Below, one piece after another: positions 45,984-54,141 of a stretch of 64,000 nucleotides of DNA (positions within the stretch are counted from its first letter, which is position 1; each line of letters begins with the position of its first letter). The stretch is taken from NCBI RefSeq assembly GCF_018598175.1, contig NZ_JAHESE010000003.1, positions 1-64,000 of the forward strand, given 5' to 3'. This stretch comes from Dawidia cretensis (lineage in GTDB: Bacteria; Bacteroidota; Bacteroidia; Cytophagales; Cyclobacteriaceae). The notes beneath the pieces were generated by a model, which was not told the origin of the DNA, did not search any database, and saw only the letters and a program-made list of their open reading frames with translations. A program made the position numbers and the translations under genes.

Positions 45984-46337
45984 ATGACAGAGCGAAAACT
46001 GACGTCCACCAATTATCAGAACCAGGCATTTCTAGAAGAACGTTGTGCATTGAATGAGCTATTGTATTTTTTGAGCAAGCGATGGATGACCGATGTGTTG
46101 TTTAGCATTGAAGAGGGCAACACGCGATTTACGTTGTTGAAAGAAAACCTGGAACACATCAGCGATCACATTCTGGCCGACCGGCTGCGTGCGCTGGAGC
46201 AACACCACCTTATTCAAAAGAGTTATCTGCCAGGCAACCCGCCGCGCACGGAATATGCGCTCACACCGAAAGGCAACAAGTTGAGCGAGATGCTCGACGG
46301 GTTGTGCGGCTTTGCCAGCCTGGAGCTGGAGCTATAG
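45984..46337 (+). CDS. HxlR-family transcriptional regulator
   Basis: The 117-residue protein matches the HxlR winged helix: ERCALNELLYFLSKRWMTDVLF, then ISDHILADRLRALEQHHLIQKSYLPGNPPRTEYALTPKGNKL. Such proteins often respond to reactive aldehydes or oxidants and regulate a divergent oxidoreductase gene. That fits the alcohol dehydrogenase on the other strand, 281 bases away. The single Cys near the N-terminus could be a sensor residue, but this is inference. Confidence 0.9.
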   Translation: MTERKLTSTNYQNQAFLEERCALNELLYFLSKRWMTDVLFSIEEGNTRFTLLKENLEHISDHILADRLRALEQHHLIQKSYLPGNPPRTEYALTPKGNKLSEMLDGLCGFASLELEL

Positions 46338-46641
46338 TTAAGGTTATAGTCTTGTTATCAATCTCAGAAGCTACAGGGAAGTTTCGCGCGGTATCCTGAC
46401 CGTTACTGTTGCTATGCGATTTTTGACCTTGGTGCCTTCGTATTGTTCCATTGTTTAGTATAGACTGTGCTGAGCCTGACGTCCAGGGTGCTGGTGGCCG
46501 TTATTGCCTATAGAGCGTTGCGTTGACGCACACGCGGGGTTATTTCTAAAGTCATCCTGTTTATAGACCTTCTTTATAGCGGTATCTTGTTTTTATTGCG
46601 GAGATGCGGTAAAACTGCGTTTTGAGCTTTTAAAGCACATA

Positions 46642-46713
46642 TTGCTAAAACGGTTAACTAAAACGTTTGCATTTCAGGAGAATATTATTAAGTTTGCTAA
46701 AACGATTAACTAA
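46642..46713. promoter_or_regulatory. Two operator-like repeats upstream of lgt
   Basis: TTGCTAAAACGGTTAACTAA (46642-46661) and TTGCTAAAACGATTAACTAA (46694-46713) differ at one base. The first runs on into AACGTTTGCA. A third copy precedes the SusD gene at 47659. They bracket the predicted lgt promoter, which suggests a repressor or activator that controls lgt and the PUL together. Confidence 0.7.
46666..46696 (+). promoter_or_regulatory. Predicted Bacteroidota promoter of lgt
   Basis: TTTG (46666-46669) and TAAGTTTG (46689-46696) match the -33 TTTG and -7 TAnnTTTG boxes of Bacteroidota with a 19-base spacer. The -33 box lies inside the AAACGTTTGCA element and the -7 box abuts the second repeat, so bound regulator would block or contact polymerase. 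Confidence 0.6.
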
Positions 46714-46799
46714 TTTAACGCAAAACGCTAACGAGAACACTTTAACCTGCCTAAAAAGATGAGAAACTGCGGAACGGCTCTGCATAGCGGTCAAAGACT

Positions 46800-47612
46800 A
46801 TGAGTCTTATCGACGGCTTTATTTACTGGAATGTTTCCCCCGTTATGTTCCACATTCCGGGGACGTCTGTTTCTCTGACGTGGTATGGACTGATGTGGGC
46901 GCTCGGCCTCATCATCAGCAGGCAGGTGGGTCTTTATATTTTTTTGAAGGAGGATCGCTATACGGTAAACCTGCCTGCTCTATTTTTGATGATCGTCGTC
47001 CCGGCGATCGTGGGTGCGCGGCTTGGACACTTTTTGTTCTATGATCTTCACGCGCTGGTCAGCAATCCGTTTGTGGTGGTCAACCCTCCTTTTCACGGCC
47101 TTTCGAGCCATGGCGGTGTATTCGGTATTCTTATTGGCGTATATATATGGTGTAGAAGAAACCATGCCGAATATCTTTTTGTGATCGACAGGCTTGCCCT
47201 GGTGGCCATCAGCGCCGGCGCCTGTATACGATTCGGCAATTTGATGAACTCGGAGATTGTCGGCGTGCCCGCCGATCTGCCCTGGGCATTTATTTTTGCC
47301 CACGTAGATCAGCTACCCAGACATCCCGCGCAGCTGTATGAGAGTGTTTTTTATACGGTGTTCTTTTTGTTTATGTTATACGTTTGGCATACACATGCTC
47401 ATCACTTGCGTTCAGGCATCATATTGGGTATGATATTGACAATTCTTTGGACATTTCGATTTGTCGTGGAGTCTGTCAAGGAGAACCAATCGGCGTTTGA
47501 GCACGATCTTTCACTCAATATAGGGCAGATTTTAAGCATCCCCTATATTATGGCAGGGGTCGCGTTGATTCTTTTGCGTAAATCAAAATACACGGTACGA
47601 TATAGTAAATAG
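46800..47612 (+). CDS. lgt: Prolipoprotein diacylglyceryl transferase (PUL-linked copy)
   Basis: The 270-residue polytopic membrane protein transfers diacylglycerol from phosphatidylglycerol to the lipobox cysteine of lipoproteins. Conserved Lgt features are present: LTWYGLMWALGLI, GARLGHFLFYD, the HGG motif in LSSHGGVFGILIG, and the signature ACIRFGNLMNSEIVG, with the Arg, Asn and Glu of the family. HPAQLYES follows and FRFVVESVKENQ lies near the C-terminus. All key positions appear intact. It stands directly before PUL 3, which encodes several lipoproteins, and shares operator-like elements with it. Whether it is the only Lgt of the genome cannot be seen here; a second, dedicated copy is possible. 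Confidence 0.93.
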   Translation: MSLIDGFIYWNVSPVMFHIPGTSVSLTWYGLMWALGLIISRQVGLYIFLKEDRYTVNLPALFLMIVVPAIVGARLGHFLFYDLHALVSNPFVVVNPPFHGLSSHGGVFGILIGVYIWCRRNHAEYLFVIDRLALVAISAGACIRFGNLMNSEIVGVPADLPWAFIFAHVDQLPRHPAQLYESVFYTVFFLFMLYVWHTHAHHLRSGIILGMILTILWTFRFVVESVKENQSAFEHDLSLNIGQILSIPYIMAGVALILLRKSKYTVRYSK

Positions 47613-47658
47613 ACGCATTCGTTCTCACAAAACGTCTGCGTAGGGTAAACTGGTTTTT

Positions 47659-47680
47659 TTGCTAAAACGATTAACTAAAA
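47659..47680. promoter_or_regulatory. Third copy of the operator-like repeat, before PUL 3
   Basis: TTGCTAAAACGATTAACTAA at 47659-47678 is identical to the copy at 46694-46713. It lies 29 bases before the SusD start and follows a run of Ts. No clear -7 box was found near it. Confidence 0.65.
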
Positions 47681-47708
47681 TGATCTGTTCATTTAATAAT
47701 AGAGGCAA

Positions 47709-49460
47709 ATGAGAAGAGTAATTCTTTTGGCCGTTTTCATTGGCGGCATTATGCTAGCCTGCCAGGATGCAGCCTTCCTGGACGACACGCAAACTACAAA
47801 TCTTAATGAAGGGACTGTCTTCGCCGACAGTACGTATGCAACCCAGTTTTTCTTCGGGATATTTGAAGATATTGGGTTCGATTCAGATCCCGGAAGATTC
47901 AGTGATGGGAACGCGTTCTCCCCGGCGCGCTCGGGCGGATTGGACGGTGGGTCTGATGAAGCAGAACCACGTGCTATTCCTACGATTACCACCAATGTTC
48001 AATTCGCTACCGGCACGGTCAATTCTGTAATTGTATCGAAGGATGCGTGGGATGTTTGCTACCGGAATATCCGGAGGACGAACCAGTTCCTGAAGCATAT
48101 TGACATTACTCCCTTTCAGCCGGCACTGAAGACACAATTGGTTTCGGAGACGAGATTTTTACGAGCCTGGTATTATGCCATTCTCCTGAAACATTATGGT
48201 GGTATTCCGTTAATCGGTGACACGATATATAGCCCGAATGACAAAATTCTTGCCGTAAGAAATACATATCAGGAATGCGTGGATTACATCGTCTCGGAGT
48301 GTGACATCGCCGCCGCAAATCTGATTACCCGGCCGGTGGCCCGGGATCATGGACGGATCGGAGCAGGTGCCTGTAAGGCCTTGAAAGCACGCGTTTTGCT
48401 GTACGCCGCGAGTCCGTTATTTAATGGAAGCGGTTTTGCGCCCGAACCTCTTACTTCTATTGTAGGATATCCTACGGCTGATCCTAACCGGTGGAAGCTC
48501 GCAGCCGAAGCGGCTCAGGCTGTTATCAGTCTCAATGCGTATCGATTACATGTCAATAATTCGCCCCCCGGGGAAGGTTTTTACGAGGAATTTGTAGCGA
48601 AAGATTTTCAATCCAGCAATGCTTACTCGGGTACTATCCTGGAACGTGTGGCTACCGATGGCAATTATGAAGAGCGACTGTGGCAGCCACCGTCCCGTGG
48701 TGGTGGACAAGGTGGGGCGTATCCCTACCACGATCTGGTCAATGCATTTGGCATGGCGAATGGAAAAGCGATCACCGACCCTAACTCCGGTTACGACTCT
48801 CAAAACCCCTATGCAAACCGTGATCCGCGCCTTAACAACAGCATCAATCATGACCAAAGTCTAATGCCGGCGGTACTCCAGGGACCGCGTGTTCCGATCG
48901 ATATTTTCCTTGGAAATTATCAGGGCAGACAGGCCGGGCAGGATGCCGTACGCGCCGGCACGCCTACCGGATATTATGTGAACAAGATGTTGCTCCGGGT
49001 GATCGTCGCGAACGGGTTCATTACAGGACCTGCGTCACGTCCGTTGATGCGCTATGCCGAGGTCTTACTCAATTATGCCGAAGCAAAAAATGAATTTGAT
49101 GGTCCGACGCAGGAAGTATACGATGCGGTGGAGGCCATTCGCGAGCGTGCGGGCCTATCTCCGTTCACGCTGGCCGCGGGCCTTTCGAAGGATGCCATGC
49201 GGGAGATTATCCGGAATGAAAGAAGGCTGGAGCTTGCATTCGAGGGGCACCGCTTCTTCGACGTTCGCCGCTGGATGATCGCAGATCAGACCGAAAACCA
49301 GACGATGACCGGAATGGAAGTGGTGCGGACTGACTCGACCGCGAGCTACAATGTGTTCAACGTTCGCAAGCACAATTTCCGGGACGCCATGTATTTCTGG
49401 CCCATTCCTTACGCGGAGACGGCTAAATCTCCCGAGCTATTACAAAATCCCTATTACTAG
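47709..49460 (+). CDS. SusD/RagB-like lipoprotein (PUL 3, first copy)
   Basis: The 583-residue protein has a lipobox IMLAC (Cys18) followed by QDAAFLDD. SusD features include VSETRFLRAWYYAILLKHYGGIPLIGD, ALKARVLLYAASPLFNG, and the C-terminal REIIRNERRLELAFEGHRFFDVRRWM. It binds glycan at the surface. It is unusual in having no SusC directly upstream: it comes first in the locus and is separated from the next SusC by two small genes. Confidence 0.95.
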   Translation: MRRVILLAVFIGGIMLACQDAAFLDDTQTTNLNEGTVFADSTYATQFFFGIFEDIGFDSDPGRFSDGNAFSPARSGGLDGGSDEAEPRAIPTITTNVQFATGTVNSVIVSKDAWDVCYRNIRRTNQFLKHIDITPFQPALKTQLVSETRFLRAWYYAILLKHYGGIPLIGDTIYSPNDKILAVRNTYQECVDYIVSECDIAAANLITRPVARDHGRIGAGACKALKARVLLYAASPLFNGSGFAPEPLTSIVGYPTADPNRWKLAAEAAQAVISLNAYRLHVNNSPPGEGFYEEFVAKDFQSSNAYSGTILERVATDGNYEERLWQPPSRGGGQGGAYPYHDLVNAFGMANGKAITDPNSGYDSQNPYANRDPRLNNSINHDQSLMPAVLQGPRVPIDIFLGNYQGRQAGQDAVRAGTPTGYYVNKMLLRVIVANGFITGPASRPLMRYAEVLLNYAEAKNEFDGPTQEVYDAVEAIRERAGLSPFTLAAGLSKDAMREIIRNERRLELAFEGHRFFDVRRWMIADQTENQTMTGMEVVRTDSTASYNVFNVRKHNFRDAMYFWPIPYAETAKSPELLQNPYY

Positions 49461-49477
49461 ACCTTAATCCTGTTGAT

Positions 49478-49915
49478 ATGAAAACTATTTACATGCAGGC
49501 ATTGGCCATCATGATGCTGGTATCCTGTCTTTCATGCGAGAATAATGATGACGGACCGCTGGCCGAATCGGTGAAGAACATCGATGGAAGCTGGAAGGTG
49601 GTGAGTGTGGCCAGGAACGACCTGGATATTACGGATGCATTTGATTTCACCCGGTTCAGGATCAACTTCAACGAGGATGGTACCTACAGTTTCGATAACT
49701 ACCTCCCTTTCCTTGTAGAGCAAGGAGGCTCCTGGGCCCTTGACGATCCGCAATATCCTTTCAAGATTAATTTCAAGGAAGGTAGCAGTGCTGAAACGGT
49801 GGCCGCCGATCTGACCTATCCGGTGACGCAGGGAAAGCGGCAGATACAGTTGACATTCAGTCCCGGATGTCAGCTGAACCGGTATAAATATATTCTGGAG
49901 AGGATCAACGAATAA
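49478..49915 (+). CDS. Small lipoprotein, DUF5004/lipocalin-like
   Basis: The 145-residue protein has a signal peptide ending in CLSC (Cys20), followed by ENNDDGP. The body (NIDGSWKVVSVARNDLDITDAFDFTRFRINFNEDGTYSFDN) resembles the lipocalin-like, DUF5004-type lipoproteins next to SusD genes. It ends with QIQLTFSPGCQLNRYKYILERI. A role as a surface accessory binder is inferred from position only. Confidence 0.75.
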   Translation: MKTIYMQALAIMMLVSCLSCENNDDGPLAESVKNIDGSWKVVSVARNDLDITDAFDFTRFRINFNEDGTYSFDNYLPFLVEQGGSWALDDPQYPFKINFKEGSSAETVAADLTYPVTQGKRQIQLTFSPGCQLNRYKYILERINE

Positions 49916-49929
49916 AAGACTGGAGTTCT

Positions 49930-50958
49930 ATGAAGCTTAATACCCAAAAAATGAGAGCCAATACAATAACCAGTCGCCAGTGGCTTGTTGGCAATATTGT
50001 GGTGATCGTGCTGGCTATTTTTGCCATCACCTGCGTAACTATCAAAAAGGTGGAGTACGAGCCGACGGCTGACGCCGGACAGATTGCCGAATTCAAGGTA
50101 CATGTTTTCCTCGACGTTGCGGAGGCAAGAGACGATGCCCGGCTGGTAGTCGGGTTTCTCGCACCGAGAAGCTGGAACGGCGCGCAGAACATTACGGCAA
50201 GCTATACGGATAGCGAAGAGACAGGTGTTCAAACGATGAGCCTTATTCCCACGGGAACGAATCCATCGCAGGGTGGTGGGTTATCGTGGCCTGCCGCGAT
50301 CAAGCAGCGCGTGGGTATCGGCGAGAACGTGCTGGATGATATGGAGTGGATTGTGTTTTGGACGGATAAAACCTATTCGGTAAGCAACGGGCAGGACATT
50401 GACGTCTACGTTACTTTCCAGGCTAAGACCGGTCCGGAGAATCTTAGTTTCAAGCCTACATTTTTTGTGAACGAGACTGCCGATGGTATGGCTGAGAATG
50501 AGGATTTCTCTGAGCTGTTCAAAGGCGATTGCTTTGCCGTTACGAACGGTACCGGAGACGGTATAGATTTCTGTGAGCTGCACTTCAATGCCGTTCAGCC
50601 GCTGACGGCCACGAAAGACGATTTTATTACCGTGGGTTTCCAGGGTGATGTTGGCCCCAACGACCTGGTCGATGCCGGCGTTGACCAAGTCTTCCTGTCG
50701 TCAATGGCGTACGTCCGCGGTAGCGGCCGGCAGATCGAGGTCCGCGATCATACTGCGGCGCAGCAACTAAAAAAGCAGTTTCAGTTTGGTAATGCGTATG
50801 CCATTACTCTATGGCCTGCCAGCTATTATAGCCTGGCAGCAGGAGAGGAGATCGAGAAGATCGAATATTATTTTACCAATGAAGACGGTTCCATTGAGGT
50901 CAAAGACAAAGTCGAAGACGTTGACGTCGACTTCGTTTACACATTCAAGTGCCAATAA
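49930..50958 (+). CDS. PUL lipoprotein, DUF4961-like
   Basis: The 342-residue protein starts at ATG 49930 or 49951 and has a hydrophobic segment ending in FAITC, a possible lipobox, followed by VTIKKVEYEP. The rest is beta-rich, with two similar halves (AEFKVHVFLDVAEARDDARLVVGFLAP; ATKDDFITVGFQGDVGPNDLVD). It fits the DUF4961 type found beside DUF5004 and SusCD genes in PULs, recognised by memory and context. No catalytic motif is seen. A structural or glycan-binding role at the surface is likely. Confidence 0.7.
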   Translation: MKLNTQKMRANTITSRQWLVGNIVVIVLAIFAITCVTIKKVEYEPTADAGQIAEFKVHVFLDVAEARDDARLVVGFLAPRSWNGAQNITASYTDSEETGVQTMSLIPTGTNPSQGGGLSWPAAIKQRVGIGENVLDDMEWIVFWTDKTYSVSNGQDIDVYVTFQAKTGPENLSFKPTFFVNETADGMAENEDFSELFKGDCFAVTNGTGDGIDFCELHFNAVQPLTATKDDFITVGFQGDVGPNDLVDAGVDQVFLSSMAYVRGSGRQIEVRDHTAAQQLKKQFQFGNAYAITLWPASYYSLAAGEEIEKIEYYFTNEDGSIEVKDKVEDVDVDFVYTFKCQ

Positions 50959-50993
50959 CAGATCTATAGTTTATTCAATCTTAAAACAAAATT

Positions 50994-53900
50994 ATGATTT
51001 GTCTATATATAACGCGGATCAGAAGAAGTACACTGGCTTTATCGATGCTGATGTTCTTTATTTCAACGTCGATCCTGGCACAGTCTGTCGTTCAGGAGCC
51101 GGTGCGGAGCGGTACGTTGCTCGACAGCTACGGCAATCCGATCGAAGGTGTTATCATCAGGCTGAAGGGTGATTCCATCGCCAGCTCTGACAGTGAGGGG
51201 AACTTTGCATTACTCCCTTCGGTCAGGACCGGTGACGTGGTTGCATTCGACCATCCAGACTTTTATGTGCAAACGCTGGTTGTTGGCACTGAAACATCGG
51301 TTACGATGAAGGATGATTCACAGACATCGGAGCGTTTTACGGTAAGGCTTTTCAGCCGCTACCTACACAACCCGGAAGAGGCCTACGTATTGTACGGCAA
51401 GGCGAACCGGCGCAGCCTGATTGGTTCGGTTAGCACGATCTACACGGAGCAACTGAATACCACACCCGCGCCTACGATTGCGTATGCCCTTGCAGGGCGC
51501 CTTCCCGGGCTTTACACGTCTCAGGCTAGCGGATTCCGCGTTCCGGCAACAAGTAATAATTACGTCGGCGACCTTGGGGGGAATGTTCCCCGGTATTTTC
51601 TCGGTGCGCCCAGCGACAACACAGAGTTCGCTATCACCCTGCGAGGTCAGGCACCTGTAGTAGTCATCGACGGCGTTCAACGTGATCTCTATTCCATTGA
51701 TCCGGATAACATTGAATCGGTATCGGTGTTGAAAGATGCATTTTCTTCTTTATTGCTGGGTATGCGCAGCTCGCGTGGCGTACTGGCGATCACCACCAAA
51801 AGGCCTGACACGAAGGAATTCAAACTTTCGTTTACCGGGCAGGTAGGTGTTCAAAGCGCGCTCAATATGCCGAAGCCGCTCGCTGCGTTTGAGTATGCGT
51901 ACTTGCTCAATGAAGCCCTTCAGAACGACAACAAGGCGGCTGTTTACACGGGCGCTGATTTCGAAGCTTTTAAGAACGGCACGGACCCCATCCGCAGGCC
52001 GAACGTAGACTGGTATGATCAAACGCTACGATCCAATGCGCCCATGTCATCGTACAGCCTCAATATAAGCGGTGGCGGCCGGGTGGCGCGGTACTCGATC
52101 AGCGGCAGCTATATGAACCAGCAAGGTCTGTTCAATACGTCATCGCAGAATTCCTATCAGACCAATGCCGAACAGAAGCGTTATACCATTAGCTCGAATG
52201 TGGCGGTGGATGTTACCGACGATTTTCTCGTAGATGTATCGCTGTTCGCCAGGGTACAGGACGGGTCGCAGCCGGGGGTGGGTATGGGGGAACTGCTGAA
52301 GCAGATCCTGGAAACTCCGAATAACGCGTACCCCATTTACAACCCTAACGGATCGTATGGTGGTAACGTTTCATATCAGACCAACCTGATGGCGCAACTT
52401 ATCAACTCGGGCTATATCGAAGACAACAGCCGCGATGCGCTAGCCAACATCGGGCTGCACTACAACCTGAATGATTTTGTACAAGGGCTTTCGGCACACG
52501 CCGTGACCAATATTTCTACACAGAATATTACGGCGTTGACGCGAAGCCAGCGGAACACTGTTTTTCAGTATGTGGCGAGCGAATCTGGTGAAGGTGGAAA
52601 ATATACGCAGTATGGCAGCTCAGTTCCACAATCCAATAATTTCGCTCCGGTATCCACCACCCGATTGTGGTATGCCCAGTTCTCCCTTGACTATGACCGG
52701 CTGTTTGGCAAGCATCACGTAATCGGTAAACTCTTCGGTGATCGCCGCGTAGCCACGATAAATTATGACCTTCCGCAAACGCCTTCCAATCTTGCTGCCC
52801 GCGTTCAGTACGATTATGACAGTAAGTATTTCGTGGAAGGTGCGTTCACCCGTAGCCACGTCAACGTATATGCTCCCGGCAGGCAGTGGGGCTCGTTCTA
52901 CGCTTTTGGGTTAGGGTGGGATCTCAGCCAGGAGGCATTCCTTCAGGATGCTGCGTGGCTGGATCAGTTAAAGCTCCGCGGCGTTTACGGGAAGACCGGC
53001 AATGGCATTGACAACTCCGGATACTACATCTTCCGTCAGACGTATTCACGCACGTTTACCGATGGTACCTATCAGCAGGGGTTCGGGCGCACAAATGCAA
53101 CCGGTTTGTGGGAGAATTCACCGCTGGCTAATCCCAACATCACCTGGGAGAAGGCACATAAACTTGACGTGGGTGTAGACGTTTCCGCCGTAAATAATCA
53201 TTTGCAGCTCACTGCCGACTATTACTACGACCGATACTACGACCTGCTACAGAACAGAGGAAAGAGCATTGCCCTGATCGGGTTCGCGTATCCGGCGGAG
53301 AATATCGGCGAAAATCTTTACAAGGGGCTTGAGCTGTCGGCAACTTACCAGAACAACCTTGGAGACTTCAATTACTTCCTTACCGCCAACTGGTCGAGGA
53401 TGGCAACGGAGATGGTGTTCCTGGATGAGCAGAAGCGTGTGTATGACTATAACCGCGTAACCGGTGAATCGGTGGGTGCTCTTTATGGATATGTTGCTGA
53501 CGGATTTTTCTCGTCACCGGAAGACGTAGCTTCCAGTGCGAAGCTGGAGAACATCACCGTTCAGCCTGGCGATATCAAGTACCGCGACCTTAACGGTGAC
53601 GATGTCATCAATCAGTATGACCAGACCATTATCGGTAGGAACAAACCGCTTTCGTATTATGGTGTGACGGCAGGCTTTAACTTCAAGGGATTTGACGTAA
53701 GCGTGTTGTTGCAAGGTGCGTATAATCGTGATCAGTCTATCCGAGACGCCGTGGTGGATGCGGGTTTCCAGGTAACAGGTCAATCGTATGGTCAGGCGTA
53801 TGAGCAGATTCTGGGACGGTGGACCCCGGAGACTGCAGCGACCGCCACGTATCCGAGGCTTTCCACCAGCAACAATTTTAACAACACACAGTCGTCGTCG

Positions 53901-54128
53901 TTCTGGGTTCGCTCCGGCGATTACATGCGGCTCAAGAATGTGAGCATCGGCTATACGCTGCCGTACAGGATTTCAAACCGTTATGGTGTTTCGCAGGTGA
54001 AGTTCTTTGTGAATGGACAGAATTTGTTCACCTCGTCCTCATACGATGCTGTTGATCCTGAAGTGACCAGTTTCAGGAGCTACCCCATCATGCGTGTGAT
54101 CAGCGGCGGTCTTACTATTAAACTTTAA
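50994..54128 (+). CDS. SusC-like TonB-dependent transporter (PUL 3, first copy)
   Basis: The 1044-residue protein has a signal peptide ending in ILAQ. A carboxypeptidase-regulatory-like domain follows (SGTLLDSYGNPIEGVIIRLKG). The plug has IAYALAGRLPGL, VVVIDGVQRDLYSIDPDNIESVSVLKDA and RSSRGVLAITTKRP. It differs from the other three SusCs in its TonB-box region and has SSLLLGMRSSRG where TALYGARGANG is usual. The barrel ends in GLTIKL, lacking the usual final aromatic residue. It is 13 bases upstream of a SusD gene, its likely partner. Confidence 0.93.
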   Translation: MICLYITRIRRSTLALSMLMFFISTSILAQSVVQEPVRSGTLLDSYGNPIEGVIIRLKGDSIASSDSEGNFALLPSVRTGDVVAFDHPDFYVQTLVVGTETSVTMKDDSQTSERFTVRLFSRYLHNPEEAYVLYGKANRRSLIGSVSTIYTEQLNTTPAPTIAYALAGRLPGLYTSQASGFRVPATSNNYVGDLGGNVPRYFLGAPSDNTEFAITLRGQAPVVVIDGVQRDLYSIDPDNIESVSVLKDAFSSLLLGMRSSRGVLAITTKRPDTKEFKLSFTGQVGVQSALNMPKPLAAFEYAYLLNEALQNDNKAAVYTGADFEAFKNGTDPIRRPNVDWYDQTLRSNAPMSSYSLNISGGGRVARYSISGSYMNQQGLFNTSSQNSYQTNAEQKRYTISSNVAVDVTDDFLVDVSLFARVQDGSQPGVGMGELLKQILETPNNAYPIYNPNGSYGGNVSYQTNLMAQLINSGYIEDNSRDALANIGLHYNLNDFVQGLSAHAVTNISTQNITALTRSQRNTVFQYVASESGEGGKYTQYGSSVPQSNNFAPVSTTRLWYAQFSLDYDRLFGKHHVIGKLFGDRRVATINYDLPQTPSNLAARVQYDYDSKYFVEGAFTRSHVNVYAPGRQWGSFYAFGLGWDLSQEAFLQDAAWLDQLKLRGVYGKTGNGIDNSGYYIFRQTYSRTFTDGTYQQGFGRTNATGLWENSPLANPNITWEKAHKLDVGVDVSAVNNHLQLTADYYYDRYYDLLQNRGKSIALIGFAYPAENIGENLYKGLELSATYQNNLGDFNYFLTANWSRMATEMVFLDEQKRVYDYNRVTGESVGALYGYVADGFFSSPEDVASSAKLENITVQPGDIKYRDLNGDDVINQYDQTIIGRNKPLSYYGVTAGFNFKGFDVSVLLQGAYNRDQSIRDAVVDAGFQVTGQSYGQAYEQILGRWTPETAATATYPRLSTSNNFNNTQSSSFWVRSGDYMRLKNVSIGYTLPYRISNRYGVSQVKFFVNGQNLFTSSSYDAVDPEVTSFRSYPIMRVISGGLTIKL

Positions 54129-54141
54129 GCTTAGCGAAGTT

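Larger units (their letters stand above)
46338..46799 (+). other. Regulatory intergenic region before lgt
   Basis: These 462 bases hold no gene. The first two thirds show nothing recognisable. The last third contains the two operator-like elements and the promoter described separately. Confidence 0.6.
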
